A DNA stretch of 64,000 nucleotides from an uncultured Pelagibacteraceae bacterium (lineage in GTDB: Bacteria; Pseudomonadota; Alphaproteobacteria; Pelagibacterales; Pelagibacteraceae), in assembly GCA_902596375.1 (NCBI GenBank), contig CACJTU010000007.1, positions 1-64,000 of the forward strand. The letters are read 5' to 3'. This document shows, one piece after another, positions 1 to 9,671 of this stretch (positions within the stretch are counted from its first letter, which is position 1; the number at the start of each line of letters is the position of its first letter). The notes beneath the pieces are model-generated. The model saw nothing but the letters and a program-made list of their open reading frames with translations, had not been told where the DNA came from and did no database searches. The translations under genes were made by a program, and so were the position numbers.

Positions 1-1
1 G

Positions 2-448
2 GTAAAATTACCAAAAAAATATCAAAATAAAAGTTTTATAGTTATGGATGGTGAATTTGCATGCCTAGATCCTTATTTAGGTACCAATTATCATCTATTG
101 AGTGATGTTAAAAATTCTAAAATTGAAATTTTGAATTCAAAATTTCCAAATTTCAAAAATAAAATGAAAAATTTATTAAAAAAAAACTTAGATAAAAGAA
201 TTAATCAATCTAATTTTTATAAATTTAAAAAAAACTGCTTAAAATATTTCCCTTTTTTGGAAAAAATTAAATTTATTGGATCATTTAAAGTAATAAGAAC
301 TTTATCTTTAAACAATAAATCTAAGAAAAATGACGAAAGACTATCCTACATTACAATTCATTCAAAAAAAATTATTTCAATTTTAGCGGGTAAATGGAAT
401 ACAAGTATTTATATCGCCAAAAAGTTAGGTGAGATCATTGAAAAATAA
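2..448 (+). CDS. C-terminal part of a CDS cut by the window start; possible FAD-dependent (DAO-like) oxidoreductase
   Basis: Frame is open from base 2 upstream of the listed ATG (VKLPKKYQNKSFIVMDGEF...); C-terminal HSKKIISILAGKWNTSIYIAKK resembles the end of DAO-type oxidoreductases. Confidence 0.4.
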   Translation, partial: VKLPKKYQNKSFIVMDGEFACLDPYLGTNYHLLSDVKNSKIEILNSKFPNFKNKMKNLLKKNLDKRINQSNFYKFKKNCLKYFPFLEKIKFIGSFKVIRTLSLNNKSKKNDERLSYITIHSKKIISILAGKWNTSIYIAKKLGEIIEK

Positions 449-1367
449 AAAAATTTTAATTCTTGGTCATACTGGTTTTGTTGGTAAAGAATTATCAAAA
501 AAATTTTATTCTTATAAAATTAATCATGATTGTTTTTCAAAAAGTCAAATTATATTTAATGGAAATTCTAAAAATAACAAAGATAAAAATAAATTATTAC
601 GTGAAATGATTTTAAAAAATGATGTGATAATTAATTGTGTAGGTGAAAATATAAATAAAAAATACATGAACTCAAGAAATTACATTTTTGTAAAAAAAAT
701 TTTAGACGCAATAAGAAAAACAAGGAAAAAGAAACATTTAATTCATTTGAGCAGTTGTGCTGTTTATGGAAAATATTTTCATTATAAAAATTATATAATT
801 GATGAAAAAACTGTGCCTCAACCAATTTCTAAATACGCAAAAACAAAACTGAAGGGTGAAAAGATTATTGTCAATAACAATATTAAAAATTTGAATTATA
901 CAATCATCAGACCTTCACAAGTTGTGGGTAAAAATATGAATGCCCTAGGTTTTATTAATTTATCTAAATTTGTAAAAAAAAAAATATTTGTATATGTATC
1001 AACTATTCATGCCGTTAGAAATTACGTTAATTCTGATGATCTGACAAATTTAATTTTTAGAATTTGTAATAAAAATAAAGATAAAAATACTATTTATATC
1101 ATATCTAGATATTCAAGACTTGAAAGTATAATTAAATTTATAGAAAAAAGACAAAAAATTAACTCTTACTTTAAATTGATAATTCCAAAACCTTTTATTA
1201 TTACAGTAGTAAATATCATAAGATTTTTCTATAAAGATTTTCCAGTTAACAAAGAAATTATTGAAGGTTTGAGCATTACAACAAAAATTAGGTCCAATAT
1301 ATTTAAGGACTTTAAGAATTTTAATTTGAGAAATATAAATAATTATTTACAAACCATAACTAGATAA
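429..1367 (+). CDS. NAD-dependent epimerase/dehydratase family protein
   Basis: N-terminal Rossmann motif ILGHTGFVG; SSCAVYG and YAKTKLKGE (YxxxK). Confidence 0.8.
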   Translation: MRSLKNKKILILGHTGFVGKELSKKFYSYKINHDCFSKSQIIFNGNSKNNKDKNKLLREMILKNDVIINCVGENINKKYMNSRNYIFVKKILDAIRKTRKKKHLIHLSSCAVYGKYFHYKNYIIDEKTVPQPISKYAKTKLKGEKIIVNNNIKNLNYTIIRPSQVVGKNMNALGFINLSKFVKKKIFVYVSTIHAVRNYVNSDDLTNLIFRICNKNKDKNTIYIISRYSRLESIIKFIEKRQKINSYFKLIIPKPFIITVVNIIRFFYKDFPVNKEIIEGLSITTKIRSNIFKDFKNFNLRNINNYLQTITR

Positions 1368-1479
1368 AATTTTAATATTCCTAAATTAATATTAAAATAA
1401 AATTAATGATTTCGATTATACTATATTGTATTAAAATTAAATGAAGAGTCACAAAATTACTAATTTAAAAAATAAAAGC

Positions 1480-2406
1480 ATGATTAAAGTATTAATATTA
1501 GGTGGAAATGGTTACCTTGGAACTGTTTTTATTAATAATTTTAAAAAGAAAATTAAATTAGACAGTCCACAAAGAAGAAAACTAAATTTATTCTCAATAA
1601 AACAAATCGATAAATTCTTTAGTAAGAATGATTTAAATTATAACATTATTATAAATTTTTGTGTCTATCAACAAACAGGGCCCTATTTAGTTAAAAATGC
1701 AAAGCAGGTAAAAGATTTAAATAATTTATTAAACAAAAATATTTTATACTTATGGAAAAAATATTTACCAAATAGCAAGATGATATCTATAGGTGCAAGC
1801 TGTGCATATAGTCCGTATCGTAAAGGATTTTCATACACAAAGGGAAAACTTTTTGGGGGCACAAAAGATTTTGCACTATCAAAAAGAATTTTTGCAAAAG
1901 GTTGCGATGCTTTATTTAAAAAATTTAAAATGAAATATATTATTTTAGTACCAGGTACTTTAATAGGTCCAGGAGAACAGTTAAATGCAAAAAAAATGCA
2001 TTTTTTTAATGGTGGTTTGCTTAGAGCAGCTTTATATAAAAATAAAATTAAAAAAAACTTTCGCTTCATTATGAACAGAAACGTAATTAGAGAATTATCA
2101 TCTGTTGATGAGGTCTCATATCAAATTTATAAAATCTTAAAAACAAAAAAAACTGGAATAATAAATTTAAATCCAAACTATAGAATATCATTAGAACAAT
2201 TTTATGGACTTATTGAAAATAGATTAAAAATAAAAAAAAGTGGAAATTTTAAAAGCACTATTTTTAATGCATCAATCAGTAAGTCGTATAGAGTATTTGT
2301 AAAACATGACTTTAGTAAAAAAAAGTCAATAATTAATATGGGTTTTTTAAATTTATTTGACCGAACATATAAATATTTTTCAAAAGCAATCAGTAAAAAA
2401 CTATAA
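1480..2406 (+). CDS. NAD-dependent epimerase/dehydratase family protein
   Basis: LILGGNGYLGT motif, SIGASCAYSP; Met at 1480 is a more likely start than 1441. Confidence 0.65.
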   Translation: MIKVLILGGNGYLGTVFINNFKKKIKLDSPQRRKLNLFSIKQIDKFFSKNDLNYNIIINFCVYQQTGPYLVKNAKQVKDLNNLLNKNILYLWKKYLPNSKMISIGASCAYSPYRKGFSYTKGKLFGGTKDFALSKRIFAKGCDALFKKFKMKYIILVPGTLIGPGEQLNAKKMHFFNGGLLRAALYKNKIKKNFRFIMNRNVIRELSSVDEVSYQIYKILKTKKTGIINLNPNYRISLEQFYGLIENRLKIKKSGNFKSTIFNASISKSYRVFVKHDFSKKKSIINMGFLNLFDRTYKYFSKAISKKL

Positions 2407-2474
2407 ATTAAATTCTCTTACTAGTTTAATATATTGAATTAATATATATTTTGCTTTGTTTCCAAATAAATGTA

Positions 2475-3584
2475 ATGAAAAAAAAAATATTGATACTAGC
2501 TACTTCACAAGTAACTATTGAAAGTTTTTTACTACCTCACATTAAAAAATTAAAAAAAAAATACGATATAACAATTTTAACAAAATTAAATATTAATAGA
2601 TTAATTATATCTGACGTTAAAATTTATAATATTAATTTAGATAGAAAGATAAATATTCTAAATGATATTAAAAATCTAATTTATTTATACAATTTTTTAA
2701 AGTTAAACAATTTTAATTTTATTTTTACTATTACACCAAAAGCTGGTTTACTTGGAATGTTGAGTGCATTTGTAAATAAAATTCCTATAAGGCTACACAT
2801 TTTTACTGGACAGGTTTGGTCAAATAAAAATTTTCTTTATAAGTATATTTTGAAATTATTTGATAAATTAATTATGAAGCTTTCTAATGAAACCTTGTGT
2901 GATGGCAAAAGACAGAGAGAATTTCTAATAAAAAATTCTTTCTCCAAAAAAATAAAAGTTTTAGGAAATGGCTCAATTTGTGGAGTTGATACAAATTTAT
3001 TTAAACCAAACAAAAAACAAAAACTTAATTTAAGAAAAAAATTTAAGATTAAAAATAATGAAGTTGTTTTTTTATATGTTGGAAGAATTAATAAAGATAA
3101 AGGTATTAATAATATTTTAAGCACCTCAAAATTATTATCGGATTCAAATTTTAAATGTAGATTTATATTTGTAGGGAATCATGAGGATGAAAATCTTAAG
3201 CATGAAATAAAAAAAAATAAAAAAGTCATTCATGTTAATCATTTAAGAAATATAAGTAAATTTTATCAGTTTGCTGATATTTATATTACATCAAGTTATC
3301 GGGAAGGCTTTGGAATGACTGTTGCCCAGGCTATGTCTAGTGGTTTGCCAGTCATTGGAACAAATATTTATGGATTAAAAGATTTACTAAAAAATGGAAA
3401 AAATTGTATTACATATGAGCCAGATGATTTAAATAAGCTTTATCTGGCATGTTGTAAATTGATAGAAAATGAAAAATTAAGAAAAAAATTTGGTTTACTT
3501 GGTAGGAAAATAATAGTTAAAAATTTTCAAGAGAAAGATCTAGTAAGAAGATTTGAAAATTTTTTTAAATTAAAGTTAAGTTAA
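2475..3584 (+). CDS. Glycosyltransferase family 4 (GT-B)
   Basis: VFLYVGRINKDKGI and SSYREGFGMTVAQAMSSGLPVIGTNIYGLKDLL signatures; Met at 2475 likely start. Confidence 0.88.
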   Translation: MKKKILILATSQVTIESFLLPHIKKLKKKYDITILTKLNINRLIISDVKIYNINLDRKINILNDIKNLIYLYNFLKLNNFNFIFTITPKAGLLGMLSAFVNKIPIRLHIFTGQVWSNKNFLYKYILKLFDKLIMKLSNETLCDGKRQREFLIKNSFSKKIKVLGNGSICGVDTNLFKPNKKQKLNLRKKFKIKNNEVVFLYVGRINKDKGINNILSTSKLLSDSNFKCRFIFVGNHEDENLKHEIKKNKKVIHVNHLRNISKFYQFADIYITSSYREGFGMTVAQAMSSGLPVIGTNIYGLKDLLKNGKNCITYEPDDLNKLYLACCKLIENEKLRKKFGLLGRKIIVKNFQEKDLVRRFENFFKLKLS

Positions 3585-4160
3585 ATGTATAATTTTTTAA
3601 ATCAAATTTTTGCATCAATTTTGTTTATAATTTTATTACCAGTTATAATTTTTATTTCATTATTTTTATTAATAAATATTGGTAGACCAATTATTTTTAA
3701 ACAAAGAAGATCAGGATTTAAGGGTAAAGCATTTTATTTATATAAATTTAGAACAATGACAATTAATAGAAATAAAAATGACCTCAATAGAATATATAAA
3801 TCAACTCTGTTTTTAAGAAATAGTAGATTAGATGAATTACCACAATTGCTAAACATCATCAAAGGAGATTTAAATTTTGTTGGTCCTAGACCATTACTTA
3901 TAGAGTATAATAAATTATATAACAAAACTCAGATAAAAAGGTTAGATGTAATGCCAGGGATTACAGGATGGGCCCAAGTTAACGGAACAAATAACATTAG
4001 CTGGTCAAAGAAGTTTAAGTTGGATATATGGTATGTTGAAAATAAATCAGTGATGTTTGATTTAAAAATAATATATCTCACAATAGTTTTTATTTTTAAA
4101 AAATTTATGGGAAATAAAGACAAAAATATAATTGTTAAAAAATTTAATGGAAAAAATTAA
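3585..4160 (+). CDS. Sugar phosphate transferase, PglC/WcaJ-type phosphoglycosyl transferase (small monotopic form)
   Basis: KQRRSGFKGKAFYLYKFRTM, SRLDELPQLLNIIKGDLNFVGPRPL, MPGITGWAQVNG motifs. Confidence 0.93.
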   Translation: MYNFLNQIFASILFIILLPVIIFISLFLLINIGRPIIFKQRRSGFKGKAFYLYKFRTMTINRNKNDLNRIYKSTLFLRNSRLDELPQLLNIIKGDLNFVGPRPLLIEYNKLYNKTQIKRLDVMPGITGWAQVNGTNNISWSKKFKLDIWYVENKSVMFDLKIIYLTIVFIFKKFMGNKDKNIIVKKFNGKN

Positions 4161-5314
4161 TGTATCCGAGATGGCCAAAATTTTCAGATAGTGAAGCACA
4201 AAAAGTAAAAGATGTACTTTTATCAGGTAAAATTAATTATTGGACAGGGCAACTTTGTACTACCTTTGAAAATAAATTTGCTAAGTATTTTAATAGAAAA
4301 TTTGGTATAAGCGTTTCAACAGGTTCAGTAGCATTAGATTTAGCTTTAAAATCACTTAATCTAAATAAAAATGATGAAGTTTTAGTTACACCCAGATCAT
4401 ATATAGCATCAGCTAGCTGTGTTGTTTCACAAAATTTAAAACCAATATTTGTGGATGTTGATCTAAATTCACAAAATATTTCATTTGAAGATTTAAAAAG
4501 AAAAATATCAAAAAAAACTAAGGCAATAATCCTGGTTCATCTCGCAGGTTTCCCATGTGAAATGAATAAAATACTTAAAATATGTAAAAAACATAGGATA
4601 AAAATTATTGAAGATTGCTCTCAAGCACATGGAGCAAAATATGATTCAAAATTTGTTGGATCATTTGGTGACTTATCTATATGGAGTTTTTGTAATGATA
4701 AAATAATGTCTACTGGAGGGGAAGGAGGAATGATATTAACAAATAATATTAAGTATTTTAAAAAAATTTTTGCACTCAAAGATTGTGGAAAGAATATTGA
4801 CAAAATAAGGATTAGTAAATTTAAACCACAATTTCAATGGATACACGACTCAATAGGCAGTAATTATAGAATGACCGAAATGCAAGCTGCTATTGGAATT
4901 TATCAGTTACAAAATTTAAATAAATGGGTAAAAAAAAGAAATTCATTTTCCTTAAAAATTAATAAAGTTTTAAATAATTTTCCTTATATAAGAACTACAA
5001 AAATTTCTAAAAATTTTTATCATTCTTTTTATAGATGTTATTTTTTTTTAGATTTTAATAAAATGAGAAATAAAATTTCTAGAGAAAGTTTAATTTTTTC
5101 ACTTAAAAAACATAATATTGAATGTAATGTAGGTTCTTGTCCTGAAATATATTTAGAAAAAGCTTTTAAAAATAAATTTAAAATAAAAAGATTAATTAAT
5201 GCAAAGATTTTAGGCAAAACATCAGTGGCTTTATTTATTAATCATAATTTTTCAAAAAAACAAGAATCACATTATTTGAAATCTTTAAATAAAATTTTAA
5301 GAAAAAATTTATAA
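4160..5314 (+). CDS. DegT/DnrJ/EryC1 (PLP) sugar aminotransferase
   Basis: Start MYPRWPKFSD; IIEDCSQAHGAKY; SFCNDKIMSTGGEGGM PLP-lysine region. Confidence 0.92.
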   Translation: MYPRWPKFSDSEAQKVKDVLLSGKINYWTGQLCTTFENKFAKYFNRKFGISVSTGSVALDLALKSLNLNKNDEVLVTPRSYIASASCVVSQNLKPIFVDVDLNSQNISFEDLKRKISKKTKAIILVHLAGFPCEMNKILKICKKHRIKIIEDCSQAHGAKYDSKFVGSFGDLSIWSFCNDKIMSTGGEGGMILTNNIKYFKKIFALKDCGKNIDKIRISKFKPQFQWIHDSIGSNYRMTEMQAAIGIYQLQNLNKWVKKRNSFSLKINKVLNNFPYIRTTKISKNFYHSFYRCYFFLDFNKMRNKISRESLIFSLKKHNIECNVGSCPEIYLEKAFKNKFKIKRLINAKILGKTSVALFINHNFSKKQESHYLKSLNKILRKNL

Positions 5315-5316
5315 AA

Positions 5317-7125
5317 ATGAGTTATTTGAATTTTTTTAGACAAATAAATTATCAAGCCAAAATTTTGCTTCTGTTGATTTTTGATTTTTTTTTAATTTCA
5401 ATATCATCATTTTTAACTGAAATTATATATCTGGGCTACATACCACAGTTAGCTAATGCTCTTTTTTTGTATATTTTTATTTATGTAATATTTTATTCTT
5501 TTTTTTCTTATTTCTTTAAAGTTTATAAGCTGTTAAATCGATTTTTCGGTATATATTATTTGCAAAATATTTTTTTGGTTATATCCCTAGCCTCATTATC
5601 GCTATTTTTATTTAAATTTATATTTGACTTTAGGTACCTTAATTTAAATTTTATAATTTTACAGGGTTTAATATTATTGATATTAATTACTTCTTCGAGA
5701 GTATCTATACAAAGATTATACTTTCATAATACGGAAAAAAATCAAAATAAATTTAATACAATAATATTTGGAGCAGGGTCTGAGGGAATTAATTTATACA
5801 GGAGTCTAAAAATTAATAGTAATTATAATTTTGTTGCATTTATTGATGAGGATATTAATAAAATTGGAAGATTTGCTGATGATTTGCAAGTTTACTCTAC
5901 CTCAGGTATTCAATCTTTAAAAAAAAAATATAATATTTCTAAATGCTTTCTTTGTATTCCATCGGCATCAAGTTTGAAATTGAAAGAAATTGCTCAAATT
6001 TTAGATTCTAACAATATAGAAATAATTGAATTAAAAAAAAATGAAATTAATAGTTATAATTTACCTATTGAGATTAATCGTAATAATAGAATAGAAGATT
6101 TAACTTATGTTGAAAGTTTCATTAAAAATAAAACTGCGTTAGTTACAGGAGCAGCTGGATCAATCGGACAAGAAATATGCACTCAACTTAAAAACTTGAA
6201 TGCTAAAAAGATTTATTGTTTAGATAGTAATGAATATAGCTTAGCTAAACTAAAAAAAAAAATTGAGTCATTAAAATTAACAAATTTTGAATATGTTCTT
6301 TTGGATTTAACAAATAATGATTTGTTAAAGAATTTTTTTAATTCTAAACAAATAGATATAGTTTTTCATGCTGCAGCTCACAAGCACGTAGACATAGTTG
6401 AAGAAAATATTGGTTATAGTTGTAGAAATAATTTAAAATCAATAATGAATGTCCTTGAAACATGTTATTCATCTAACATAAAAAATTTTGTTTTTGTTTC
6501 TACAGATAAAGCTGTACGTCCAACTAATGTAATGGGGCTTACTAAAAGGTGTGGGGAACTAATTACATATTATTATTCTCAAAAAAACAAAAGTAATAAT
6601 TATTGCTCAGTGAGATTTGGTAATGTTATAGGAAGTTCAGGAAGTTTATTAGAGATACTTAGAAAACAAGTTTATGATGGTGGCCCAATTACTCTAACTG
6701 ATAAAAAAGCAACCAGATTTTTTATGACAATATCAGATGCTGTAAGTTTAGTTTTAAAAAGCACATCACTCAAAAAGAATGGTAAAATATTTGTTTTGAA
6801 TATGGGCAATCCTATCAATATTTATCAGCTGATTAAAAGTTTCTTAAAAGAAAATAGTTTGAATGAAAGAAATGCATCTGATTTAGATATCAAAAATAGT
6901 GTTGAAATAAAAATAATAGGATTAAGAAAAGGAGAAAAATTACATGAAGAATTATTTTATGATGATAACTATGAAAAATGTGATGAAATGATTTTTTCTG
7001 AAAATATAGATAATAAGTATTCAAAAATAAATTTAGAGAAGTTTGAAAAAGAATTAAATTACCTTGTTAAATCAAATTCAAACACAGATATAAAAAAATT
7101 TCTTAAAACTTTTGCAAATCTTTAA
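5317..7125 (+). CDS. Membrane-anchored NDP-sugar 4,6-dehydratase/epimerase (CapD/WbpM/PglF-like)
   Basis: N-terminal TM segments, IIFGAGSEGINLYRSL, ALVTGAAGSIGQEI, HAAAHKHVDIVE, FVFVSTDKAVRPTNVMGLTKR, GLRKGEKLHEELF. Confidence 0.93.
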   Translation: MSYLNFFRQINYQAKILLLLIFDFFLISISSFLTEIIYLGYIPQLANALFLYIFIYVIFYSFFSYFFKVYKLLNRFFGIYYLQNIFLVISLASLSLFLFKFIFDFRYLNLNFIILQGLILLILITSSRVSIQRLYFHNTEKNQNKFNTIIFGAGSEGINLYRSLKINSNYNFVAFIDEDINKIGRFADDLQVYSTSGIQSLKKKYNISKCFLCIPSASSLKLKEIAQILDSNNIEIIELKKNEINSYNLPIEINRNNRIEDLTYVESFIKNKTALVTGAAGSIGQEICTQLKNLNAKKIYCLDSNEYSLAKLKKKIESLKLTNFEYVLLDLTNNDLLKNFFNSKQIDIVFHAAAHKHVDIVEENIGYSCRNNLKSIMNVLETCYSSNIKNFVFVSTDKAVRPTNVMGLTKRCGELITYYYSQKNKSNNYCSVRFGNVIGSSGSLLEILRKQVYDGGPITLTDKKATRFFMTISDAVSLVLKSTSLKKNGKIFVLNMGNPINIYQLIKSFLKENSLNERNASDLDIKNSVEIKIIGLRKGEKLHEELFYDDNYEKCDEMIFSENIDNKYSKINLEKFEKELNYLVKSNSNTDIKKFLKTFANL

Positions 7126-8357
7126 TGTCTTTAGACAACAAAATAAAGTCACTTTCTTTATTGATTTATTTGATTCCATTATCAATGGTTTTAGGAATAT
7201 TAGTTACAGAAATATTAATTTTAATTATAACAATTTTTTTTACTTATTACTGCATATCTAATAAAAGCTATTTTTACTTTAAAAGTAAATATTTTAAATT
7301 GTTTATGATTATTTATTTATTTTTAATTTTGAATTCTACTTTCAGTCAAGACATAATTCTTTCTTTAAAAGTTTCTCTGCCATATATAAGATATGGAATT
7401 CTTTCTTTAGCAATTTGGTTTGTACTTGAAAATAATAAAGATTTTTTAAAATATTTTAGATATTTTTTATTATTACCTATTTCTTTTTTAATTTTTGATG
7501 GATTTATTCAGTATATTTTTGGTCAAAATATAATTGGCTATAGTACACAATCATCAAGACTATCAAGCTTTTTTTTCGATGAATGGATTTTAGGATCTTT
7601 TATTCAAAAATTTTTTCCGTTACTTATAATTGTTTTATTTTACAATAATGAAACTCATAAATATCTTTATTTTAAATTATGCTTTCTATTTTTTGGTTAT
7701 TTGATTGTTTTTTTAAGTGGAGAAAGAGCAGCTTTTTATTTATTAACTTTTTATTTAATTATAGTCTTAGTTCCACTATCTTTTATAAACAGTAGAATAA
7801 ATAAATTTTTTTATTTTTTAATACCTATACTAATTTTGTTTTTTGTATTTTCACCTATTAAACATAGAATATTTTTGATTAACTCGGAAAATAATCTAAA
7901 AACATCAATCATCAAGTTTTATAACTCTAATTATGATACTTATCTAAAAACATCCGTTAAAATTTTTTCAGATCATAAGATTATTGGATCAGGAATTAAA
8001 ACTTATAGAGTTTTGTGTAAAGAGTATTATGATATAGATCCAATTAAATCGTGCTCAACACACCCTCATAATTACTACATACAAGTTCTTGCTGAAACTG
8101 GTTTGATTGGTATTTTTATATTAATATTAATTTTATTATACCTAATTATAAATTATATCCGATTGATTTCTAGAGGAAGATCTTACCTGACAAAAAATTA
8201 TTTTAATTTTATAATTATATCTGGCTTAATAGTATTTTTATGGCCATTTGCAACTACAGGAAGTTTATTTAATAATTTTATTTCAATAATTTTATTTTTT
8301 AATTTTGGATTTTTATTAAAAAATATTAATAGTAAAAAACCTAAAAATATCATATAA
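7125..8357 (+). CDS. O-antigen ligase/polymerase (Wzy_C-like) membrane protein
   Basis: Polytopic; SGERAAFYLL and STHPHNYYIQVLAETGLIG motif typical of the O-antigen ligase family. Confidence 0.85.
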   Translation: MSLDNKIKSLSLLIYLIPLSMVLGILVTEILILIITIFFTYYCISNKSYFYFKSKYFKLFMIIYLFLILNSTFSQDIILSLKVSLPYIRYGILSLAIWFVLENNKDFLKYFRYFLLLPISFLIFDGFIQYIFGQNIIGYSTQSSRLSSFFFDEWILGSFIQKFFPLLIIVLFYNNETHKYLYFKLCFLFFGYLIVFLSGERAAFYLLTFYLIIVLVPLSFINSRINKFFYFLIPILILFFVFSPIKHRIFLINSENNLKTSIIKFYNSNYDTYLKTSVKIFSDHKIIGSGIKTYRVLCKEYYDIDPIKSCSTHPHNYYIQVLAETGLIGIFILILILLYLIINYIRLISRGRSYLTKNYFNFIIISGLIVFLWPFATTGSLFNNFISIILFFNFGFLLKNINSKKPKNII

Positions 8358-8363
8358 AAATTA

Positions 8364-9245
8364 ATGTCAAAAATTAATCATAAAGAATTTTCAGTAGGTT
8401 ACGGTAAAGTTAAAAAAGTTAAAGTTGGAAAATTTAATCCCTTGGTTTTTATTGGAGGACCTTGTGCGATAGAAAGTAGAGATCATTCTTTAAAGATGGC
8501 CTCCAAGATAAAAAAAATTTGTAACAAATTGAAAATACAATTTGTTTTTAAATCTTGTTATAATAAGGACAGCAGATCATCCCCTGAAAGTTTTAATGGG
8601 ATAGGAATTGATGATGGATTAAAAATATTAGAGGATGTTAGAAACAATATAGGCGTACCTGTAGTTGCTGATTTTTCTGATCCAGCTTGGGCCCAGCCTA
8701 CAGCTGAGGTTGTAGATTTATTACAAATACCTGCTTATTTATGTAGACAAACATCAATTCTAAGAGCGGCTGGTGAAACAATAAGACCTTTATTGTTAAA
8801 AAAAGGTCAGTTTATGAGTCCTTGGAATATGAAAAATTCAGTTAGAAAGTTGGAATACTACGGAAATGATAAAATCATTCTAACTGATCGTGGAACGTTT
8901 TTTGGTTACAATATGTTAGTCAATGATATGAGATGCTTACCAATTATGAGCGAAACAGGTTACCCGGTTTGTTTCGACGCAACTCATTCAGTTCAAATGC
9001 CCACATCTATGGGTAATATTTCTGGAGGACAAAGAGAATTTATACCTTCTCTGGTTAGATCTGCATCTGCGAGTGGCATTAATGCTTTATTTATGGAAGT
9101 TCACGACAATCCTAGAAAAGCTAAATCAGATCCAAATACAGTTTTAGATATTAAGTTTTTAGAAAAAATTCTAATAATGTCTAAAAAAATGCACGAAGAA
9201 CGTATTAAGATTGATAAAAAGTTTGGAGATTTAAATGTCTACTAA
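8364..9245 (+). CDS. kdsA: 3-deoxy-8-phosphooctulonate synthase
   Basis: FIGGPCAIESRDHSLKMA, FKSCYNKDSRSSPESFNGIGIDDGLKIL, DFSDPAWAQPTAEVVDLLQIPAYLCRQT. Confidence 0.88.
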   Translation: MSKINHKEFSVGYGKVKKVKVGKFNPLVFIGGPCAIESRDHSLKMASKIKKICNKLKIQFVFKSCYNKDSRSSPESFNGIGIDDGLKILEDVRNNIGVPVVADFSDPAWAQPTAEVVDLLQIPAYLCRQTSILRAAGETIRPLLLKKGQFMSPWNMKNSVRKLEYYGNDKIILTDRGTFFGYNMLVNDMRCLPIMSETGYPVCFDATHSVQMPTSMGNISGGQREFIPSLVRSASASGINALFMEVHDNPRKAKSDPNTVLDIKFLEKILIMSKKMHEERIKIDKKFGDLNVY

Positions 9246-9654
9246 AAAAAAAATTTCTTTGAAAGAATTGATAATAGATAAATCAAAAATTCCTATCATT
9301 GATGAAAAAGGAGTATTAAAAGATGCTTTAGAGTCTATGTCGAACCATAAATATGGCGTTTGTTTTTGTGTAAATAAAAAAAATGGAAAACTTTTAGGAA
9401 TTTTGACTGATGGCGATATAAGACGAAAAATTCTTAATGTTCAAAAACCTTTTTCAGCACTCTTAAATGATGATTTGATATTACATATAAATAAAAAACC
9501 ATCTAAAGTATCAATTAATAGTAGTTTATCAGCCGCTGTAAAATTAATGAAAAAAAAACTTATCTGGGATTTACCTGTAGTAAATAAAAAAAATATATTA
9601 GTAGGTATGTTACATTTGCATCCAGTAGTAAAATTGTTTTTAAAAAAAAATTAA
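9235..9654 (+). CDS. Tandem CBS-domain protein resembling the C-terminus of KpsF/KdsD, without a SIS domain
   Basis: GILTDGDIRRKI and DLPVVNKKNILVGMLHLHPVVK; only 139 aa. Confidence 0.72.
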   Translation: MSTKKKISLKELIIDKSKIPIIDEKGVLKDALESMSNHKYGVCFCVNKKNGKLLGILTDGDIRRKILNVQKPFSALLNDDLILHINKKPSKVSINSSLSAAVKLMKKKLIWDLPVVNKKNILVGMLHLHPVVKLFLKKN

Positions 9655-9671
9655 AATACTGTATTTAACTT

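Noticed and set aside
631-825. Minus-strand ORFs listed opposite long plus-strand genes (for example 631-825, 1683-2069, 36153-36821, 55436-55702)
   Set aside because: Each lies antisense to a convincing conserved CDS, has low-complexity composition and shows no recognisable domain.
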